Positions 8,748-18,764 are shown, counted from the first letter of the stretch. The stretch: DNA of 64,000 bases from Propionispira arboris (GCF_900109225.1 NZ_FNZK01000003.1:124001-188000); one strand, 5' to 3'. Notes: generated from the sequence alone by a model not told the origin. Numbers and translations are program-made.

Positions 8748-10031
8748 ATGTTTTTTACGAAAAATAAAACAAATGTTTCATCAGGAAGTTATACGGTAAA
8801 GGATCGAATTGCGAAAGAAATGCTGCAAATGGATAATGAATCTTTAGGATATTTAGGAGAACTGAAAACGATCATTGATCAAAATTTGGATTCGATTACC
8901 GACGATTTTTATACGAAATTGTTGAAAGTAGGCGAAATCGAGAAATTTATCAATAAATATTCATCGATTGATAAATTAAAAATGACATTTCGTGATTTTT
9001 TGCCATTGCTGTATGAGATACATATTACACCAGAACATATGGATAAAATTTATAAAATCGGCCAGGTTCATAATAGAATACAATTACCAGTTAGTTGGTT
9101 TCTACTCAGTGTTGGGGCTTTAAAACAAACGATTCTTCCCTATGTTTTTCAAGCTTATAAAAGTGATACAAATCATTTGTACAAAGTTATTATTGCCTTC
9201 AATCAAATTACCGACTATATGGAAGCGGTCGTGATGGAGGAATTTGTACAGCGTTATTCAAGTGCTTTAAAGGAAAAAATTGAGGTTGAAGAAAAATTAT
9301 TGGAACAGCAAAAAGCGATTTTAGTTAACATCGAAGATTCTTCGCACACGCTGGCCGCAGCTGCAGAAGAAACAACTGCCTCCACGGAACAAATGGCGGA
9401 ATCGGTTGGAAAAATAAAATTAGCTGCTACAGAAGTTAAAAATGAATCCAATCAAACCCGTTTGACCGCGATTGACGGAGAAAAATCGATTCATCAAACG
9501 GTTGCTGAACTTGAACTGCTTTCTTCAGCAACTACCGATGTCCAAAAGAAGATTGAAGTTTTAAATGTTACATCACAGTCAGTATTTAATATTATTGAAA
9601 CCATTACGTCCATTGCCGCCCAAACCAATTTGTTGGCATTGAATGCTGCAATCGAAGCAGCACGAGCGGGGGATGTTGGTCGAGGGTTCGCTGTTGTAGC
9701 GGATGAAGTGCGGAAATTAGCGGAACAAAGTGCGGATTCCGCTCATCAAATTGCTGATTTAATTGAAAAAAATAGTGCTTCGACAAATGAGGTTGTTACG
9801 AGTATGACGGAACAAATTGCCATGATGGGGAAAGTTGGTGCCTCAGTAAAGATCAGCGCCAATCAGATGATGGAAATTTCAACTTCGACGGATAAAAATT
9901 ATCAACATATTGATCATATTGATCATTCATTAGAAAATCTATCACAAACCGCCCAAGAAATTGAAAAAGCATCAGAAGATGTTACAAAATCAGCTACGGA
10001 TTTAGCGGATATGTTTGCACAGCATTCGTAA
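8748..10031 (+). CDS. hemAT: Globin-coupled chemotaxis receptor (HemAT-like)
   Basis: Soluble heme-based sensor for oxygen or related gases that signals to CheA. Residues about 20-180 are a globin sensor domain; [14 protein letters not shown] matches the F-helix region of the HemAT/protoglobin group, with H108 the expected proximal heme ligand. There is no membrane segment. Residues about 190-427 are a chemoreceptor signalling domain with the tip [20 protein letters not shown]. Length (427) is close to Bacillus subtilis HemAT (432). A GGGGGAT ribosome binding site precedes the ATG. In a presumed anaerobe this would steer cells away from oxygen; the ligand is inferred. Confidence 0.9.
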   Translation: MFFTKNKTNVSSGSYTVKDRIAKEMLQMDNESLGYLGELKTIIDQNLDSITDDFYTKLLKVGEIEKFINKYSSIDKLKMTFRDFLPLLYEIHITPEHMDKIYKIGQVHNRIQLPVSWFLLSVGALKQTILPYVFQAYKSDTNHLYKVIIAFNQITDYMEAVVMEEFVQRYSSALKEKIEVEEKLLEQQKAILVNIEDSSHTLAAAAEETTASTEQMAESVGKIKLAATEVKNESNQTRLTAIDGEKSIHQTVAELELLSSATTDVQKKIEVLNVTSQSVFNIIETITSIAAQTNLLALNAAIEAARAGDVGRGFAVVADEVRKLAEQSADSAHQIADLIEKNSASTNEVVTSMTEQIAMMGKVGASVKISANQMMEISTSTDKNYQHIDHIDHSLENLSQTAQEIEKASEDVTKSATDLADMFAQHS

Positions 10032-10041
10032 TGATTATTTC

Positions 10042-10068
10042 ACCGCCTTTTAGTTAAGGCGGTTTTTT
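10042..10068 (+). terminator. Terminator after hemAT
   Basis: ACCGCCTT / AAGGCGGT stem with loop TTAGTT followed by TTTTTT. Confidence 0.92.
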
Positions 10069-10148
10069 TCTTGCTGGACAGAGTCGATAATATCCTGTAA
10101 TATAACAATATAGCTAGCAAGTGAACAATTGAAGGGAAGACTATTTAT

Positions 10149-10340
10149 ATGGATGGAACAATACGTAAACAGATAGCAATTGGTGCCAAGGTTCTTGTTG
10201 TGCAAAAACAAGATCAGCGCTCAGGTAAATTAACAGAAGGTGTTGTGCAGCGACTGCTTACAAATTCGCAAGTGCATCCGCGCGGCATCAAAGTGATGCT
10301 TGAGGGTGGTATCGTTGGTAGGGTACAAAAAATACAATAA
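10149..10340 (+). CDS. YwbE family small protein
   Basis: A 63-residue protein matching the conserved YwbE family: core GAKVLVVQKQDQRSGKLTEG, then LTNSQVHPRGIKVMLEGG and the end VGRVQKIQ. It is a predicted soluble beta-rich domain. The molecular function is not established. It lies alone between two terminators. Confidence 0.88.
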   Translation: MDGTIRKQIAIGAKVLVVQKQDQRSGKLTEGVVQRLLTNSQVHPRGIKVMLEGGIVGRVQKIQ

Positions 10341-10348
10341 CTAAAAAT

Positions 10349-10383
10349 AAACATTCAATTTTACGAATTGGATGTTTTTATTT
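10349..10383 (+). terminator. Terminator after the ywbE-like gene
   Basis: AACATTCAATT / AATTGGATGTT stem with loop TTACG, followed by TTTTATTTTTA. Confidence 0.8.
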
Positions 10384-10418
10384 TTACGGTAGAGATTTTA
10401 TAAATAAAGGAGATTAGA

Positions 10419-11525
10419 ATGTGCAAGAAATATCACGTGTTATTTAGTTTCATTTTATTTGTGATTGTAGTTTTATTTCCATTATATCCGGTTATGGCAG
10501 CAAAAGACACTACGACACAATTAGCAAATCTGAAAGTGTTCGTTACGGGTCAGAGCCAATTAAAACCTTCTTTTTCTAGTGCCCATCGAAGATACAGCCT
10601 TTTGGTTCAAAGTGATGTTACAACGGTTATGATTCAAGCCATAACCACATCACCAAATGATCGTTTGGAAATAAACCATATGAAGTCAGCTTCGAGTGAT
10701 TTGTATACAGCAAAACTCCATTCAGGGAAGAATAAATTCGAAATAATGGTTACAAATCCAGCGGGTATAGCAAAAAAATATTCACTGCATATTGTTCGGG
10801 AAAATATACAACCGGTCGTGGATAAATTTTTGAAATATACCTATACGGATATGCAAACTGGGACCACAATGGAATATCGTTTATTTAAACCAGATCATTA
10901 TAGTATGTTGAAATCTTATCCTCTGGTTTTGTTCTTACATGGAAGTGGTGAATGCGGCACAGATAATGAAGCACAATTGATCGCCAATCAGGGAGCAACA
11001 ATTTGGGCTAAACCAGAAGAACAAGCGAAAAATCCGTGCTTTGTTTTAGCCCCGCAAGCTCGGTATACTTGGAACGACGATCCTGCATCCACACCTGCTA
11101 ATCAGGCAGCTGATCTTGATATGGCGGTTAAAGTTTTACAGCGGGTTGTTGAAAGTTATCATATTGATAAAAATCGTTTATATGCGACTGGTGTATCAGA
11201 TGGTGGTTCTGCTGTCTGGCGCCTGAATGAAGCTTATCCATCCTTGTTTGCGGCTATGGTTCCGATCTGCGGCGAAGGTGATCCAACGAAGGCTGACAAA
11301 ATAGTTGGTAAACCAATTTGGGCGTTTCATGCTGAATCAGATCCTATTGTTTCTGTAGAAGGTTCGCGGGCAATGATTCAGGCTGTACGAGGTGCTGGTG
11401 GGGTACCTTTATATACAGAATATCCGAAAAATACCTATATATATCCAATTGCACATTATTCATGGATATTAGCCTATCAAGATCATAAAATGAGAAAATG
11501 GCTCTTTCAACAAATAAAAAAATAA
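10419..11525 (+). CDS. Secreted alpha/beta-hydrolase (esterase) with N-terminal beta-sandwich domain
   Basis: The start MCKKYHVLFSFILFVIVV...PVMAAKD is a signal peptide with likely cleavage after VMAA. Residues about 35-125 look like a cadherin-like beta-sandwich domain of the type often found in cell-surface proteins (ends YSLHIVRE). Residues about 135-368 are an alpha/beta-hydrolase of the PHB-depolymerase/feruloyl-esterase-like group: oxyanion-hole LFLHGSGECG, nucleophile S260 in GVSDGGS, Asp in HAESDPIV and probable catalytic H346 in IAHYSW. The substrate is unknown; an ester of a polymer or plant phenolic is possible. AAAGGAG precedes the ATG. Monocistronic. Confidence 0.82.
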   Translation: MCKKYHVLFSFILFVIVVLFPLYPVMAAKDTTTQLANLKVFVTGQSQLKPSFSSAHRRYSLLVQSDVTTVMIQAITTSPNDRLEINHMKSASSDLYTAKLHSGKNKFEIMVTNPAGIAKKYSLHIVRENIQPVVDKFLKYTYTDMQTGTTMEYRLFKPDHYSMLKSYPLVLFLHGSGECGTDNEAQLIANQGATIWAKPEEQAKNPCFVLAPQARYTWNDDPASTPANQAADLDMAVKVLQRVVESYHIDKNRLYATGVSDGGSAVWRLNEAYPSLFAAMVPICGEGDPTKADKIVGKPIWAFHAESDPIVSVEGSRAMIQAVRGAGGVPLYTEYPKNTYIYPIAHYSWILAYQDHKMRKWLFQQIKK

Positions 11526-11526
11526 G

Positions 11527-11561
11527 AAAAGGCTGTATCCAATGATACGGCTTTTTTTTTA
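11527..11561 (+). terminator. Terminator after the esterase gene
   Basis: GGCTGTATC / GATACGGCT stem with an ACG-free CAAT loop, followed by nine Ts. Confidence 0.9.
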
Positions 11562-11649
11562 GCTAACAGGAGTTTTCACATTAAACGGGAATAAAGAATA
11601 CTAGATATAATGATGTTTTTACCATGAACTTAGCAGGGAGGAACTGTCA

Positions 11650-14600
11650 ATGATGCCATTTGATTTTACGGATTTTTATGTAGTAGTTGCTTTGGTAATA
11701 GTAGCGATTTCCTTGCTTTTACTTTGGACACGTTCACTCAATAAAGCGGTACAGAGCCGGACTGCCGAATTACAGCAGTTAGAAAATATACAAGGTGCAC
11801 GTGCCGAACGATTTCGTCTTTATTCTTGTCTTTTAGGTGAAATTATTCAGCTTGAATCGATTGATAATAGCGATACATTCACTTTAATTCGCGAAATTAC
11901 ACAATTAATTGGTGAAACTTTAGGGATTGAAAGAGTTTCCGTTTGGCAATATCAAGATAATGGTACACGTTTAGAATGTGCTGATTTTTTTGAAACAGAA
12001 CAGAGAAAACACGATCCGCTGGCAATCTTTTCAGAAGATTTTTTTGCTGTTGTACGTGAATTACTGCAAAATAATCGCTATATTGCAGTGGATGATGTAT
12101 TGACGGATTCTCGTATAGAAAAATATAAAGAAATTTATTTAGTCCCCCGTGGCATAACCTCTATTTTTATTTGCAATATTCTTTCTGGTGGACGAAAGTT
12201 AGGTGTTATTTGTCTGGCTCGTCAATATCAGCCTTATGTCTGGTCGGATGAAAAAATAAATTTTACGTTTCAAGTTGCAGATCATATTGGTTTAGCTATA
12301 GGCAACCAAGAACGGCTTAATCTCTTGCGGGCTTTGAAAAAAAATGAAGAAATTTTATTACGGGCACAGGCGGTATCGAAGACAGGGCATTTATATCTTA
12401 AATTTGAAACAGAAAATATTATTGGATCTGCGGAAGTTTATCAGATTTTTGGCATAATAGATTCAGCATTGCTGACCCCGGAAATCTTATTGGAACAAGT
12501 TCATCCAGCGGACCGGAGAAAGGTCGAACAAACTTGGCAGCGGGCAAGACAAGAAGAACAGGCTGTTTATACCAATCGTTATAGACTTTTAATTGATAGC
12601 CAAATCAAATGGGTTGAGGAGCGTGCCGAAGTCGAATATAATTTGATGGGACAGGCAGTCGATGTTCTAATTATTGTGCAAGATATTACCACAAAAGTAA
12701 AAACGGCACAGGAGTTGGAACATCATCGGCAAAATCTTGAAAAAATGATTGATATCCGGACGCAGGAATTGGAATCAGCAAAAATAGCTGCAGAAAAAGC
12801 TAATGCAGTCAAGTCCATGTTTTTGGCAAATATGAGCCATGAAATTCGTACACCGATGAATGCTATTATTGGTTTGGCTTATTTGGCGCTTAAGACAGAT
12901 CTTACCGTGAAACAGCGTGATTATCTTGATAAAATTCATCGTGCCGGTAATTCTCTATTACAAATCATCAACGATATTTTGGATTTTTCCAAGATGGAAG
13001 CACAGAATTTGCCTTTAGAAAAAATCGATTTTTTTCTTGATGATGTCATACGAGGTGTCGTGGATGTTACCAGTGCAAAAGCTTACGATAAAGGACTGGA
13101 ATTTCTTTACTATATTCCGCCAGATTTACCAGTTAGCTTAATAGGTGATCCACTGCGCTTAGGACAAGTCATTACAAATTTGGTAAACAATGCTTTAAAG
13201 TTTACGGCAAAAGGTGAAGTTGCAATCCGTGTCAAACAACTGCAGGAAACAGATGCTAGGATTCAACTGCAATTTACCATTCGTGATACAGGGATTGGGT
13301 TGTCATCGCAGGAAGTAGACAAGTTATTTCAGCCGTTTATCCAAGCGGATGGTTCCACTACACGTAAATATGGTGGGACAGGTCTTGGACTTTCTATTGT
13401 AAAACAACTCGTAGAACGCATGGAAGGCGATATACGAGTAATGAGCAAACCTGCTGTTGGGAGCAGCTTTATTTTTACAGCTTGGTTTGGCATTTCTGAG
13501 ATCAAGCAAAAACAACAAAACCGTTTGCCAAAAGAGCTTAACCATTTACGTATTTTAGTAGTCGATGATAATCCCACTGCACGAGATATCTTATTTGAAT
13601 ATTTGACAGCAATGGAATTTTGTGTAGATACCGCTGCGAGTGGTGAAGAGGCAATTCAGCTCGTAGAAAATTTAAACGCCAAACCATATGGGGTTATTTT
13701 TATGGATTGGCAGATGCCCGGTGCTGATGGACTTCAGACGGCACAATCTATCAAGCTAAAAGTTAATAAAGGGATACCGCCGCCCATTGTAATGGTTACA
13801 GCATATGATCGAGAGGAATTGCGTGAAAAAGCAGCTCAGGCAGGGCTGGAAGGTGTTTTAATTAAGCCAGTTAGTCCTTCTATGCTGCTGAATACATTAC
13901 TACAATTATTTTCAGCAAACAAAGATGGAAGTAGTCGACACAAACAACAAGAACAATCTTATGGTTTATGGGGGATGAAGGTTCTCCTGGCCGAAGATAA
14001 TGTGATTAATCAACAAATTGCTATCGAATTAATGGAAAGTCAGGGGGTTCTTGTCGATGTAGCAGAAAATGGAAAAGAAGCCGTTGATAAGGTTTTGCAT
14101 GAACATAAGTTATATGATGTTATACTCTTGGATTTACAAATGCCAGTTATGGATGGTTTTGAGGCGGCACGTGAAATTCGTAAAGTTGATCAAAAACTAC
14201 CGCTTTTAGCATTTACTGCGCATGCGATGTCCGATCAGCGGGATCGCTGTTTGGCTATGGGGATGAATGGACATATTACAAAACCAATTGACCCACAGGT
14301 ATTGTTTGCGACATTAAGCATATGGAAAAATCATCATGCTATTTCTCCAATCAATACAGATTTCAGTTTCCAAATTCCAAAAGAAAACCATATTTTGAAT
14401 TTTGGAAAGACTGTCATTCAAGGAATTGACATAGTGGATGGTTTGCAGCGTGTATCCTATAACGAGGTTTTGTATCAACGGATTCTTGGGCAATTTATGA
14501 ATGGTTATCGTACGGTTGACAAGCAGCTTTTCGATGCTTGGGACAATGGGGAAACTGACCTGGTTATCAGCCTTGCCCATACATTAAAGGGGATTGCTGG

Positions 14601-15012
14601 TAATATAGGTGCGGTGGCTCTGCAAAACACAGCAAGTCTAATTGAAAAAGGTCTACTACATCCTGATGTGCAAATTGAAACGATACAAAATCTTTTAGAC
14701 CAATTTTCTGAAAACTTAGACGAAGTCATACAGAGTATAGACACTTATTTGAAAAGTCAACCAACAGGTAAAGCAGTACCTGCGACAATGGTAATGTCTA
14801 TCCAGGAATGTCATGAAAAGTTACGGACTTTTTTGATGGATGCCGATAGTGAAGCGATTGCTTTTTTTGCTTCTGTTAAAGGAATATTCTTGGAAAAGCA
14901 TAATCGTGATTTAGTTAAATCACTTGATAAAGCACTGAATATGTTTGATTTTGATGCGGCACTCAATTTACTAAAAATTTTTGAGGCAAAAGGTGAAGAT
15001 GATGAAAAATGA
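11650..15012 (+). CDS. Hybrid sensor histidine kinase, GAF-PAS-HisKA-HATPase-REC-REC-Hpt
   Basis: A complete phosphorelay in one 1120-residue polypeptide. Order: one N-terminal membrane segment (about 9-27); GAF domain (about 45-205); PAS domain (about 220-345); coiled coil; HisKA with phospho-acceptor H397 in [11 protein letters not shown]; HATPase (N box [14 protein letters not shown] boxes DTGIGL and GGTGLGLS) to about 620; receiver 1 with D686 in FMDWQMPG; receiver 2 with D828 in [11 protein letters not shown]; and a C-terminal Hpt domain with H977 in [13 protein letters not shown]. Architecture resembles BarA/ArcB-type kinases. No large extracellular domain, so sensing is probably cytoplasmic. 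Its 3' end overlaps the HD-GYP response-regulator gene, the likely output partner. Ligand unknown. Confidence 0.92.
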   Translation: MMPFDFTDFYVVVALVIVAISLLLLWTRSLNKAVQSRTAELQQLENIQGARAERFRLYSCLLGEIIQLESIDNSDTFTLIREITQLIGETLGIERVSVWQYQDNGTRLECADFFETEQRKHDPLAIFSEDFFAVVRELLQNNRYIAVDDVLTDSRIEKYKEIYLVPRGITSIFICNILSGGRKLGVICLARQYQPYVWSDEKINFTFQVADHIGLAIGNQERLNLLRALKKNEEILLRAQAVSKTGHLYLKFETENIIGSAEVYQIFGIIDSALLTPEILLEQVHPADRRKVEQTWQRARQEEQAVYTNRYRLLIDSQIKWVEERAEVEYNLMGQAVDVLIIVQDITTKVKTAQELEHHRQNLEKMIDIRTQELESAKIAAEKANAVKSMFLANMSHEIRTPMNAIIGLAYLALKTDLTVKQRDYLDKIHRAGNSLLQIINDILDFSKMEAQNLPLEKIDFFLDDVIRGVVDVTSAKAYDKGLEFLYYIPPDLPVSLIGDPLRLGQVITNLVNNALKFTAKGEVAIRVKQLQETDARIQLQFTIRDTGIGLSSQEVDKLFQPFIQADGSTTRKYGGTGLGLSIVKQLVERMEGDIRVMSKPAVGSSFIFTAWFGISEIKQKQQNRLPKELNHLRILVVDDNPTARDILFEYLTAMEFCVDTAASGEEAIQLVENLNAKPYGVIFMDWQMPGADGLQTAQSIKLKVNKGIPPPIVMVTAYDREELREKAAQAGLEGVLIKPVSPSMLLNTLLQLFSANKDGSSRHKQQEQSYGLWGMKVLLAEDNVINQQIAIELMESQGVLVDVAENGKEAVDKVLHEHKLYDVILLDLQMPVMDGFEAAREIRKVDQKLPLLAFTAHAMSDQRDRCLAMGMNGHITKPIDPQVLFATLSIWKNHHAISPINTDFSFQIPKENHILNFGKTVIQGIDIVDGLQRVSYNEVLYQRILGQFMNGYRTVDKQLFDAWDNGETDLVISLAHTLKGIAGNIGAVALQNTASLIEKGLLHPDVQIETIQNLLDQFSENLDEVIQSIDTYLKSQPTGKAVPATMVMSIQECHEKLRTFLMDADSEAIAFFASVKGIFLEKHNRDLVKSLDKALNMFDFDAALNLLKIFEAKGEDDEK

Positions 15013-16087
15013 TGAAAAACCAGTTATTTTAGTTGTGGATGATACACCCTTAAATTTAGCAATTGTTAGTGATTTACTGCGAAACATCTATAAGGTAAAA
15101 GTTGCAATTAATGGAGAAAGAGCTCTATCCGTCGCAATGCTCGATCCACCTGATTTAATTTTATTAGATGTAATGATGCCTGTTCTGGATGGATATGAAA
15201 CATGTCGGCGCTTAAAAGAGGATGAAAACTTAAAAGATATACCAATCATTTTTTTGACAGCCAAAAATACAGTAAATGATGAAGAAAAAGGATTTTCATT
15301 AGGAGCCGTTGATTACATTTTCAAGCCAATCAGTCCCCCTATTTTATTAGCTCGAATTAAAACACACTTAATGTTGAAACAAGCTAGAGATTTTCTTATT
15401 GACAAAAATATTTATTTACAAGCTGAAATCGCAAGACGGGTCAGTGAAATCAATATGATACAGGAGGTCAGTATTGCAGCGATGGCCTCATTGGCGGAAA
15501 CTCGTGATAATGAAACTGGTGGACATATCAGGCGAACGCAATATTATATTAATGAATTGGCTTTAGATATGCGTCAACATGAGCTGTTAAAAGACGTGCT
15601 TTCAATAGAAAACATCCAATTGCTCGTAAAATCTGCGCCGCTGCATGATATTGGAAAAATTGGCATACCAGACTATATATTACTTAAACCTGGTAAATTG
15701 ACCGTTGAAGAATTTGAAATCATGAAAACACATACTACTTTGGGGCGAAATGCAATTATTCGCGCGGAAGAAATGCAAGAACAGCCTGATACATTTTTAC
15801 GCTTTGCTAAAGAAATTGCCTATTCTCATCATGAAAAATGGAATGGCAGTGGTTATCCGCAAGGGCTAGCCGGCGAAGCAATACCGATATCAGGCCGTCT
15901 GATGGCGGTGGCAGATGTATATGATGCTTTGATTAGTAAGCGGGTCTATAAGGAGGCAATGCCTCACGCTGCCGCTGTGGAGCTGATTTACAAAGACATG
16001 GGCACGCATTTTGATCCTACAGTCGTAGAATCTTTTTTGCGGATAGAAAAACGTTTTTTAGAAATTAGTGATCAATATGCCGATTAA
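15002..16087 (+). CDS. Response regulator with HD-GYP cyclic-di-GMP phosphodiesterase domain
   Basis: RpfG-like regulator. The receiver domain (about 5-120) has DD at 13-14 and phospho-acceptor D56 in [11 protein letters not shown]. The C-terminal HD-GYP domain (about 160-355) has [17 protein letters not shown] and [11 protein letters not shown], the metal and substrate motifs of active c-di-GMP phosphodiesterases. Of two adjacent ATGs (14999, 15002) the second is chosen since AGGTGA (14991-14996) is better spaced. It overlaps the upstream kinase gene by 11 bases, so the two are translationally coupled and likely partners. Confidence 0.93.
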   Translation: MKNDEKPVILVVDDTPLNLAIVSDLLRNIYKVKVAINGERALSVAMLDPPDLILLDVMMPVLDGYETCRRLKEDENLKDIPIIFLTAKNTVNDEEKGFSLGAVDYIFKPISPPILLARIKTHLMLKQARDFLIDKNIYLQAEIARRVSEINMIQEVSIAAMASLAETRDNETGGHIRRTQYYINELALDMRQHELLKDVLSIENIQLLVKSAPLHDIGKIGIPDYILLKPGKLTVEEFEIMKTHTTLGRNAIIRAEEMQEQPDTFLRFAKEIAYSHHEKWNGSGYPQGLAGEAIPISGRLMAVADVYDALISKRVYKEAMPHAAAVELIYKDMGTHFDPTVVESFLRIEKRFLEISDQYAD

Positions 16088-16118
16088 GCACGATGCTATA
16101 ATAAATGAAAGCACACTA

Positions 16119-16166
16119 AAAAACAGCTTTTCATGCATACATAAAACATGAGAAGCTGTTTTTTTA
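16119..16166. terminator. Bidirectional terminator
   Basis: AAAAACAGCTTTTCATG / CATGAGAAGCTGTTTTT with one mismatch, T-run on the + strand and an A-rich left flank giving Ts on the - strand. It serves the HD-GYP gene and the convergent acetyltransferase gene. Confidence 0.87.
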
Positions 16167-16171
16167 TGGAA

Positions 16172-16600
16172 TTAATATTCTTTGCGGAAACCTCGTACAT
16201 CATTGATAAAGCCTACACTTTTGTAAAATTCATGAGTTGCCACCCGAAAGGCGGTAGATACAAAAATGGCACATGATGCATGATTTTTTTTAGCAAATTC
16301 ATCCAATTTAAAAAACAAATTACTGCCAATGCCCATTCTTCGCGAATTTTGTTTTACCACAACGGAGTCAATGAATAAAATAGGTTTGCCGCCACTATAA
16401 AGAGAATTCATAATGAACCCACAAGCGGAACCAATTATTTCGTTATTTTCTTTGGCAGTTAAAAGTAAATAATTAGGGTTTTTAGCGATTTTTCTATAAA
16501 ATTCATCGGCGCTGTCGAGTGAGTTTTCAAAGGGGGTCAATTCTTTATATAATTCTACTAATTGAGGGACGTCTTGTTTGTCAAATTTTTCAATGATCAT
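16172..16600 (-). CDS. GNAT-family N-acetyltransferase
   Basis: A 142-residue GCN5-like acetyltransferase. The acetyl-CoA binding motif A is seen as VVVKQNSRRMGIGSNLFFKLDEFA (Q/R-x-x-G-x-G/A form), preceded by FIDSVVV and followed by HEFYKSVGFINDVRGFRK, the usual C-terminal strand-helix. The acceptor is not predictable. AGAAGG precedes the ATG. Single gene. Confidence 0.88.
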   Translation of the reverse strand: MIIEKFDKQDVPQLVELYKELTPFENSLDSADEFYRKIAKNPNYLLLTAKENNEIIGSACGFIMNSLYSGGKPILFIDSVVVKQNSRRMGIGSNLFFKLDEFAKKNHASCAIFVSTAFRVATHEFYKSVGFINDVRGFRKEY

Positions 16601-16715
16601 AGTTAAACCTTCTTTATAAAGTATAGTTTAGCCAAGCAAAATTTAAATTTTCATAGTTTAGGCTGGATAAAAACTTTGTACATGTGATACAATAAATACC
16701 TTATAAAATTATTCG

Positions 16716-16743
16716 TTGCTTATATAATAGAGTATATAAGCAA
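16716..16743. repeat. Perfect 11-bp palindromic hairpin upstream of the DUF1653 gene
   Basis: TTGCTTATATA (16716-16726) and TATATAAGCAA (16733-16743) with the 6-base centre ATAGAG. A TATAAT hexamer (16723-16728) lies inside it. Neither strand has a T-run after it, so it is not a terminator; an operator over a promoter is possible. The 75 bases from here to 16818 contain nothing else recognised. Confidence 0.6.
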
Positions 16744-16818
16744 TAAAAACAAGAAAAACGTGAATTATATAAAAATAATTTTTACAGACTACATAATAAG
16801 AAAAAGAAGGGTATTGGT

Positions 16819-17031
16819 ATGGATATTCAAACAGGAATTTACAGGCATTACAAAGGTAAGGAATATCGGGTTCTATTTATAGCCAAACATAGTGAAACAG
16901 TAGAGGAAATGGTTGTGTATCAGGCATTATATGGGGAGTTTGGGTATTGGGTACGACCCAAAAAAATGTTTGTGGAATCAGTGAATGTTGGCGGGCAGCT
17001 TATGCCGCGTTTTCAGTATATAAAAGCATAA
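16819..17031 (+). CDS. DUF1653 domain protein
   Basis: A 70-residue protein that is a single DUF1653 domain: GIYRHYKGKEYRVLFIAKHSETVEEMVVYQALY, then FGYWVRPKKMF. The family is common as a small conserved protein; its function is unknown. AGAAGGG lies upstream of the ATG. It converges on the nitroreductase gene with only 3 bases between stop codons. Confidence 0.87.
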   Translation: MDIQTGIYRHYKGKEYRVLFIAKHSETVEEMVVYQALYGEFGYWVRPKKMFVESVNVGGQLMPRFQYIKA

Positions 17032-17060
17032 ATATTATAACCAATTTATAATATTTTTTG
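17030..17060. terminator. Shared terminator built from two facing stop codons
   Basis: AAATATTATAA (17030-17040) and TTATAATATTT (17046-17056) form a perfect 11-bp stem with loop CCAAT, followed by TTTTG. The stop codons of both convergent genes lie in or at the edge of the stem. Confidence 0.65.
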
Positions 17061-17568
17061 ACAATTCTCTTCTTTTGGATTTCAATTCTTGTTTTTTCGG
17101 ATGTCCAACAGCGATAAGGGCAAGTAAATCAAATTCGGCAGAAACATTCAGGAATTCTTTTACTTTCATTTCCTGCGTTATGATTTCACTGACCCAGCAA
17201 GTTCCAAGACCAATTTCATGAGCTGCAAGCATCATGTTTTGTACAGCTGCACCGATTGCCTGCATATGTTTACTATAAACCTTATCGGTACTGTTTTCAG
17301 GATTTTTCAAGACAGTGCTGTCGAAAAAAACAGCAATCAAGCAGGGTGCATGTTTAAGCCAAGGGTCACAACTGGTTAATGCTGCTAGTTTATGGATCAG
17401 CTCTGTATTATTCGCTATTACGGAAAACCTCCAAGGCTGCAAGTTTTTGCCGGAAGGGGCCCAGCTTGCAGCTGTCAGTATTTTTGCAACATCACTCAAC
17501 TTCACTTTTTCCAAAGTATACGAGCGAATACTTCTTCGATTCAATATAGCGGACATTATTGGACTCAT
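17035..17568 (-). CDS. Nitroreductase family protein
   Basis: FMN-dependent NAD(P)H oxidoreductase-like protein. The start MSPIMSAILNRRSIRSY contains the RRSIR FMN-phosphate motif; ASWAPSGKNLQPW and the late motif GLGTCWVSE are standard. The second of two ATGs (17568) is chosen because GAGGT is 8 bases upstream; the first is only one base from it. Length 177 residues. It lies 31 bases downstream of the recombinase gene on the same strand, so it may share its promoter. Substrate unknown. Confidence 0.88.
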   Translation of the reverse strand: MSPIMSAILNRRSIRSYTLEKVKLSDVAKILTAASWAPSGKNLQPWRFSVIANNTELIHKLAALTSCDPWLKHAPCLIAVFFDSTVLKNPENSTDKVYSKHMQAIGAAVQNMMLAAHEIGLGTCWVSEIITQEMKVKEFLNVSAEFDLLALIAVGHPKKQELKSKRRELSKNIINWL

Positions 17569-17599
17569 ATTCATTACCTCACTTTAAATCTGATGAACA

Positions 17600-18577
17600 T
17601 TAAAACATCTTATTTAGAGCATTATTTTTAAACATATTGCCTTGTTCAATGTAGCGGCGTACCATTTTTTCGGATTTATGGCGTGTCTGCTGCATGATGG
17701 AACGTTCATCAACATCATGTTGAGCTGCGCTGGTTGCAAAACCACGTCGTAAGCTGTGTCCGGAAAAGTCAGCAGCATTTAAACCGGCCAGGCCAATATA
17801 TTTTTTTACGATGAGTGCGACAGACTGATTCGTTAAACGCTGATTGCGTAGTTGTTTATTCTTAGTTAAAGGACGAAAGAGCGGACCAGATTTTAATTGA
17901 GAAAATTCAAGCCAGTATTTTAAAGAAGCTACGGCACAGAGCGTAGGGGAGGTGCTATAGGGGATTGCAACATACTGCCCTTGCCCTTCCTGATCTCCTT
18001 TAGATTTTGTAAGTAAAATGATGACACCTTCATTGGTGAAGGTTAAATCTTCAATATCGATACCAACAAGTTCTGAACGACGAAAGGCTCCCATAAATCC
18101 AGTCAATAAAAGAGCTTTATCGCGAATACCAGCGATATCGGTTGTATCAAAAAAAGCAACCATATTTTCTAGATCTTCCATTAGAACTGGTGATTTACCA
18201 CGCTGCATGGTTCCTTTTTCTCGCTTTATAGCATCAAGAGCATTGCGGACAAGTCCGCTGCGACAAGGATTATTATCAAGATAACTGGCGGCTTTATGAT
18301 TTTCAGAAATAGCACTTAAACGACGGGATACAGTATTTGCTTTGGCATTATCGGCTAAATCGTTAATGTAATTGACGATAGTTTCTGGCTCTGCTGGCAA
18401 AGCCTGTAATTTGGCATGGGCACACCAGTCATAGAAGTCAAGCCAGTCCGATTCATAAGCACGCAACGTATTATCCGCTTTTGATTTTTGCAAACGTTTT
18501 TTACTTTTTAGCGAAAGTTTACAATTATTTTCAATCAAATTATTTTTACGTAAAAGAAATTTTTTATCATCATTCAT
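17600..18577 (-). CDS. Tyrosine site-specific recombinase
   Basis: A lambda-integrase-superfamily recombinase of 325 residues. N-terminal core-binding domain about residues 25-120 (LRAYESDWLDFYDWC), catalytic domain after that with Arg in GAFRRSELVG, Lys in TKSKGDQEG, HSLRRGF (H-x-x-R), and the end HKSEKMVRRYIEQG with H and the nucleophile Tyr. The ATG at 18577 has AAGGAG 9 bases upstream. It is not next to a tRNA or phage genes. A 13-bp inverted repeat pair enclosing a promoter lies just upstream. It is not close enough to XerC/XerD to call it so; an invertase or transposon-type role is possible. Confidence 0.88.
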   Translation of the reverse strand: MNDDKKFLLRKNNLIENNCKLSLKSKKRLQKSKADNTLRAYESDWLDFYDWCAHAKLQALPAEPETIVNYINDLADNAKANTVSRRLSAISENHKAASYLDNNPCRSGLVRNALDAIKREKGTMQRGKSPVLMEDLENMVAFFDTTDIAGIRDKALLLTGFMGAFRRSELVGIDIEDLTFTNEGVIILLTKSKGDQEGQGQYVAIPYSTSPTLCAVASLKYWLEFSQLKSGPLFRPLTKNKQLRNQRLTNQSVALIVKKYIGLAGLNAADFSGHSLRRGFATSAAQHDVDERSIMQQTRHKSEKMVRRYIEQGNMFKNNALNKMF

Positions 18578-18669
18578 GTAAAACGGGCTCCTTAAATTCA
18601 TAATCAAATTTGTCTTAATTTTACAATTTCAGTATTAACTAGTGATAACTATAAATTATCGTTAGTTAT

Positions 18670-18764
18670 AAATAAGCATTTATTAAATTATTTATAATCT
18701 GATTATATTCATTTTCATCGTACTTGTAAACACCATGCTATTTATCATAATTAAATGCTTATTT
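18670..18764. repeat. 13-bp inverted repeats flanking a promoter
   Basis: AAATAAGCATTTA at 18670-18682 and its exact reverse complement TAAATGCTTATTT at 18752-18764, 69 bases apart. The segment between holds a consensus promoter pointing at the recombinase. Left of it, at 18645-18669, is a second small inverted repeat (ATAACTA / TAGTTAT). The layout is that of an invertible DNA segment, though the repeats are short and AT-rich. Confidence 0.6.
18702..18730 (-). promoter_or_regulatory. Promoter of the recombinase, inside the inverted repeats
   Basis: On the - strand TTTACA (18730-18725), a 17-base spacer and TATAAT (18707-18702). Predicted start near 18695, about 118 bases before the recombinase ATG. 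If the segment flipped it would face the other way. Confidence 0.75.
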
